Source: Gemmatimonadaceae bacterium (GTDB taxonomy: Bacteria; Latescibacterota; UBA2968; UBA8231). Taken from it: 34,119 nt of DNA. The notes beneath the pieces were generated by a model. The model did no database searches and was not told where the DNA came from. It was given only the letters and a program-made list of their open reading frames with translations. Position 1 is the first letter of the stretch. Every line of letters starts with the position of its first letter. Made by a program: the position numbers and the translations under genes. Below, one piece after another: positions 30,616-34,119 of the stretch. The stretch covers positions 1 through 34,119 of the forward strand of contig PBSR01000239.1 of NCBI GenBank assembly GCA_002726335.1. The letters run 5' to 3'.

Positions 30616-31500
30616 TCAGGTCAGGTACGTGCGGAACCAGCCGATCGTGCGGTCCCACGCCAGATCGGCGGCGGCCTCGACGTATCGAGGCGTCGAGTTG
30701 TTGTGGAAACCGTGACCGGTACCGGGATACGTGTGCATCTCGAAGGGCAGGGCCGCCGCCTTCAGCGCCGCCTCATACGCCTCACGGGTGGCGTTGACAC
30801 GTTTGTCGTTCTCGGCGTAGTGGATCTGCATGGCGGCTCTGATCCTGGGCACGGCCGACGGGTCGGGGCCGCTGCCGTAGAAGGGAGCCCCCGCCTGCAG
30901 ATCCTCTCCCAGCGTCACGGCGAGAAAGTTCGTCGTGCTGCCACCCCAGCAGAAGCCGGTAGCGCCGAGTTTTCCGGTAGAGGACCCATGTGCCTTGAGC
31001 CATCTGGCGCTGTTGACGATGTCCTGACGCAGCTTGTCGCGATCCAGGCTGCGCTGCATGGCGCGACCGTCATCGTCGTTGCCAGGGTAGCCGCCAGCGG
31101 GTGACAGTCCGTCAGGTGCCAGCGCCAGGAAGCCCGCCGCCGCAGCCCGGCGCGCTACATCCTTCACATATGGATTGAGGCCACGGTTCTCATGGATGAC
31201 GAGGACCGCGGGGAAGGGACCCTCGCCGGTGGTGGGATGAACGAGATAGCCACGCATGCTTCCGGAGTTGCCGCCGGGTGACTCGTAGTCGACCCAGGTG
31301 GCATTGATCCGCTCGTCGGTGAAGGAGACCGTCAGGGCTTCGGCGTAGCGGGGCAGCAGACTCTCGGCCAGCGCCAGGCCGGAAACGCCGCCAATGGTGA
31401 TGGCTGTGGCGCGGCTGAAGAATTCCCGGCGCTCGATATGGCCATGGCAGTAGTCGTCGTAGAGGTCGTAGACCTGCTGTTCTTCGGGTGGGCGAGTCAT
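30616..31500 (-). CDS. Dienelactone hydrolase-family protein with Tat-like N-terminus
   Basis: A 294-residue alpha/beta hydrolase. A twin-arginine-like segment (ERREFFSRATAITIGGVSGL) precedes the domain. VLVIHENRGLNPYVKDVARR and GFCWGG are the dienelactone hydrolase motifs, giving Cys as nucleophile; Asp in AENDKRVN and His in GTGHGFHN complete a likely Cys-Asp-His triad. The ATG at 31500 has AAGGAGA upstream. Members hydrolyse lactones or esters; the substrate here is unknown. Confidence 0.85.
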   Translation of the reverse strand: MTRPPEEQQVYDLYDDYCHGHIERREFFSRATAITIGGVSGLALAESLLPRYAEALTVSFTDERINATWVDYESPGGNSGSMRGYLVHPTTGEGPFPAVLVIHENRGLNPYVKDVARRAAAAGFLALAPDGLSPAGGYPGNDDDGRAMQRSLDRDKLRQDIVNSARWLKAHGSSTGKLGATGFCWGGSTTNFLAVTLGEDLQAGAPFYGSGPDPSAVPRIRAAMQIHYAENDKRVNATREAYEAALKAAALPFEMHTYPGTGHGFHNNSTPRYVEAAADLAWDRTIGWFRTYLT

Positions 31501-31572
31501 GGACCTGTCTCCTTGCGGGGCGGGGGTGCACCGGGCGGACAGGACCAAGGCTAGTGCCTGAGGGGGTGGCGC

Positions 31573-32295
31573 TCAAGAGGTCGCGGGTGACGCCAGCCCC
31601 CAACGTGCGATCAACGCATGCGCGACATAGCTGAAGTCGCCCCAGCTGCCGTCGGTTTCTTGTCGCGCCGCAAAGGCGTCACAGAAACGGGCACGCATGC
31701 TTTCGGCCACGGGATGGGCCATGCAGCCGATGGCGTGCATCAGGCAGAAGGGTTCGCGATCCTGGAACCGGGCGTCGTCGTCGAGGTGGGACTCGATGTG
31801 CTCCAACTGCGTCGTGATCGCGGCCGAGGAATCCAGCTGCTCACGACCGAGCCAGAGAATCCGCAGCCACAATGTCGGCGTCCACGGACACCAGCCTTCG
31901 TTGTTCCAGTTCTGCAGCAGTCCGTGGATCTCGGCCAGCGTCGGGGCGAGGATCTCGGGGTCCTGATCTTCCATGACGAGGCCGGCATAGAGCTCGTAGT
32001 GGCCGATCTTGCCCCTGGACTTCCACTGATCGGCGATGATCCTGCCGAAAGCGCGGCGCAGGTCAGGGAACAGGCGCACGAGAGCCTCGCCGTAGCTCTT
32101 CTGGAATGGCTGGTGATGAGGAGTGCCCTTGGACCGGATGTAGGAGACGAGCCCCGTCGTCAGGCGCTGCAACTCGTCGTCGTCCCCGCTCGCCGGGGGC
32201 CGACCCAGGTGGCGCCGCACAAGGGCTGCCTGGGGACTGCCGCTCGTATCCAGCCAGATACCCGGGTCCCTGTGCCACATCAACGCTGTCGTCAT
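31573..32295 (-). CDS. Hypothetical helical protein with toroid-like repeats
   Basis: A 240-residue protein, rich in Trp and predicted helices, with no signal peptide. ARQETDGSWGDFSYVAHALI near the C-terminus and NNEGWCPWTPTLWLRILWLG resemble repeats of alpha/alpha toroid proteins of the prenyltransferase/squalene cyclase fold, but the DxDD-type catalytic motif is not seen. The start at 32295 is chosen because AAGGAGG lies 5 bases upstream. Function unknown. Confidence 0.7.
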   Translation of the reverse strand: MTTALMWHRDPGIWLDTSGSPQAALVRRHLGRPPASGDDDELQRLTTGLVSYIRSKGTPHHQPFQKSYGEALVRLFPDLRRAFGRIIADQWKSRGKIGHYELYAGLVMEDQDPEILAPTLAEIHGLLQNWNNEGWCPWTPTLWLRILWLGREQLDSSAAITTQLEHIESHLDDDARFQDREPFCLMHAIGCMAHPVAESMRARFCDAFAARQETDGSWGDFSYVAHALIARWGLASPATS

Positions 32296-32381
32296 CGCCG
32301 CCTCCTTCGTCACACCTGATAAGGACGTACGTACCGCAGCTTCGAGCAGTCTCGCAACAGGCTTCTGCGATGATGAGCGCG

Positions 32382-34119
32382 CTACAGGTCCCAGCTCCAG
32401 TTGAACCCCAGTGACGGTAGCAGGCGGAACCAGTACTCCGGAGATTGCCGCAGTCCACAGCTCTCCGGGGTCTCATCGGAGCACTGGAAGTTGTACTCAT
32501 AGCCCGAGACGTTGCCATGGTCGTAGAGGTTGGTCACCTCGAAGAAGGCGTGGATCTCGCCGCCAAACACGCGAAAGGCGCGGTTGAGGCGGGCGTCGAG
32601 ACGGTGGAAGGCGGGATAGGTTCGGCCGTTGGGTTCACCGAGCTCGGTGGTGAAGAAGCCGCCCGAATCCGATGTGCGCGTGAAGGCCAGGCTCTGCAAG
32701 GTGTAGGGCCAGCCGCTACGGTACTGCCACGCCAGATTGAGATGCCAGCGAAGGCTCGGACGGTAGTTGAGGTCGGCGTAGACGGTGTGGCGCTGATCGT
32801 AGCGACCGGGGATGTCCCGCTGGAAGGGGTAACTCTGATCGCCGACGCCGAAAGCGCGGATGTCGTCGCGCACCTCGGCCAGGGCGTAGCTGAGCCACCA
32901 GGTGAATCGATCGTCGGCATCGCGCTTGAGATAGACCTCCAGTCCCCTCGATCGGCCACCGTCGAGGTCGAGACGGATGCGGTCGCCCTGCAGCTCCGGG
33001 AAGATCTCGATGTCGTCCAGCCAGTTGCGCCACTTGGGTTGACGCGAGGACAGCTGCTTGTCGTAGGCTTCGATCCGCAGGTGTATATCATCGTCGAGCA
33101 GGTGCTCGAGACCGACGACACGGTGTTCGGAGCGTTCCGCCGGCAGGAAGGTTGCCTGGCCCTCCTCCACCCGGAGCTGGTGAATTGCCTGGCTCTGATG
33201 ATACCGTCCCCAGGCGGCGCGCAGGTGGGTCCGCGACCCCAGGGCATAGACGAGACTGAGTCGCGGGCTGACCAGGCGATCGTCAGTGTGGTCGATGTCG
33301 TCGTAGCGCAGCCCGAGCTCGGCGGTCAGCTTCGGCGTCAGGCGGAGCCGATCGGCAGCGTACAACGAGAAGCTGGGCTGCGTCAGTTCGAGAGCGACGG
33401 CGGTAGTGTCCTGGTTGTCGAGCAACTCGCCGGTGGCATCCCGATGCAGGAGACGCTGATCGCTCAGGTAGTCGTAGTAGCCGTCGAGGTGGCGCAGGTC
33501 GAAGCCCCACTTCAGGAAATGGTCGGGTGTGGCCTCCCAGCTCCAGTCCTGTCGCAGGGAGAGGATGTCGAAGTCACGTTCGTCCCGGATGACGAACTCC
33601 TGAACGCCGTCGTCGAAGTAGCCGACGCCGACGCGATCGGAGCTGACCCGACCGGCAGACAGCGTTGTGCGACCCACCAGGGCCGGACTCAGGGTGGACG
33701 TCAGACTGAGCCATCCGTACGTGTTGCCGTAGCCGGTGTTCGATTCGTCGTCGTCATCCTCCATCAGATCGAAGTCGTCGCGGGAGCGCAACAGACTCGC
33801 CTGCAGGTGGTGGGCGCCGGTCAGTTCGTAGGTGTACTTGGCGAACAGGTCGCTGTATCTGGGATCGATGTCCTCGTCCTCACCCATGAGGGCCAGCACG
33901 ATGTCGAGGTATCCACGGCGGGCCGACACCAGCCAGGAGCTGCGTTCACCAGCACCCTCGAACTGCGCCCGCGTGTTCATCATGCTCAGGCCGATGGAGG
34001 CCCGGCGTTGCCCGGGCTCGGGGCTGCGGGAGCGCACATCGAAAACCCCGCTGAGTCGATCGCCATATTCGGCGGAAAAGCCGCCGGTGAGCAGGTCGAC
34101 GCTCTCGATCAGGCCGACG
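32382..34119 (-). CDS. TonB-dependent outer-membrane receptor, C-terminal part
   Basis: The frame stays open to the right edge, so the N-terminus is outside the window; about 578 residues are visible. The first visible residues (IESVDLLTGGFSAEYGDRLS then GVFDVRS) are the end of a TonB receptor plug domain. The rest is a beta barrel with many aromatic and alternating residues (YAADRLRLTPKLTAELGLRY, HLRAAWGRYHQSQ, FHRLDARLNRAFRV), ending in SLGFNWSWDL. Such receptors import siderophores, vitamins, carbohydrates or other ligands. The ligand is not readable here. No SusD partner is visible. It is followed by the hypothetical gene at 31573-32295 on the same strand. Confidence 0.88.
   Translation of the reverse strand, partial: VGLIESVDLLTGGFSAEYGDRLSGVFDVRSRSPEPGQRRASIGLSMMNTRAQFEGAGERSSWLVSARRGYLDIVLALMGEDEDIDPRYSDLFAKYTYELTGAHHLQASLLRSRDDFDLMEDDDDESNTGYGNTYGWLSLTSTLSPALVGRTTLSAGRVSSDRVGVGYFDDGVQEFVIRDERDFDILSLRQDWSWEATPDHFLKWGFDLRHLDGYYDYLSDQRLLHRDATGELLDNQDTTAVALELTQPSFSLYAADRLRLTPKLTAELGLRYDDIDHTDDRLVSPRLSLVYALGSRTHLRAAWGRYHQSQAIHQLRVEEGQATFLPAERSEHRVVGLEHLLDDDIHLRIEAYDKQLSSRQPKWRNWLDDIEIFPELQGDRIRLDLDGGRSRGLEVYLKRDADDRFTWWLSYALAEVRDDIRAFGVGDQSYPFQRDIPGRYDQRHTVYADLNYRPSLRWHLNLAWQYRSGWPYTLQSLAFTRTSDSGGFFTTELGEPNGRTYPAFHRLDARLNRAFRVFGGEIHAFFEVTNLYDHGNVSGYEYNFQCSDETPESCGLRQSPEYWFRLLPSLGFNWSWDL

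Overview
The window is GC-rich, almost fully coding bacterial DNA with two unrelated halves. Positions 1 to 26186 (+ strand) form an extracytoplasmic respiratory locus of molybdoenzymes and c-type cytochromes. Positions 26167 to 34119 (- strand) hold carbohydrate and hypothetical genes ending in a TonB-dependent receptor that runs off the right edge. The NxrA and NxrB homologues look like the periplasmic nitrite oxidoreductase (NXR) clade known from Nitrospira, Nitrospina and anammox bacteria. The right half (GH4, DUF4159, TonB receptor) suggests a Gram-negative heterotroph-like genome, perhaps an uncultured phylum; the sequence does not settle the taxonomy. No tRNA, rRNA, CRISPR array or complete transposase was seen. 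No stretch over 300 bases lacks a gene.

Locus 1 (1-7048): the C-terminal part of a molybdopterin oxidoreductase of the arsenite oxidase/iodate reductase (AioA/IdrA) clade. It is followed by a membrane electron-transfer module: a diheme cytochrome c, a cytochrome bd-like (CydA-related) polytopic protein, a membrane-anchored monoheme cytochrome c, and a tail-anchored diheme cytochrome c fused to an ethylbenzene-dehydrogenase-type heme-binding (EB_dh) domain.

Control region (7049-7335): a GEMM-I (cyclic-di-GMP-I) type riboswitch followed by an intrinsic terminator. The terminator stem reuses the 3' strand of the aptamer, which implies a ligand-ON antitermination switch in front of nxrA.

Locus 2 (7336-26186): nxrA (Tat signal), a small unknown protein, nxrB, a 166-bp foldback MITE with TA duplications, a TorD/NarJ-type chaperone, and a soluble NxrC-like cytochrome c/EB_dh protein. 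A second copy of the locus 1 membrane module follows. Then come a cupredoxin-like protein, a radical SAM/SPASM protein with a C-terminal PCP_red domain, a 1039-residue protein with six PCP_red-like segments plus two universal-stress domains and a zinc ribbon, and a c4-like diheme cytochrome.

Inference: two different molybdoenzymes feed, or are fed by, paralogous copies of one quinone/cytochrome module. The second set is under second-messenger control and has its own maturation or sensing factors. Direction (nitrite oxidation or nitrate reduction) cannot be read from the sequence.
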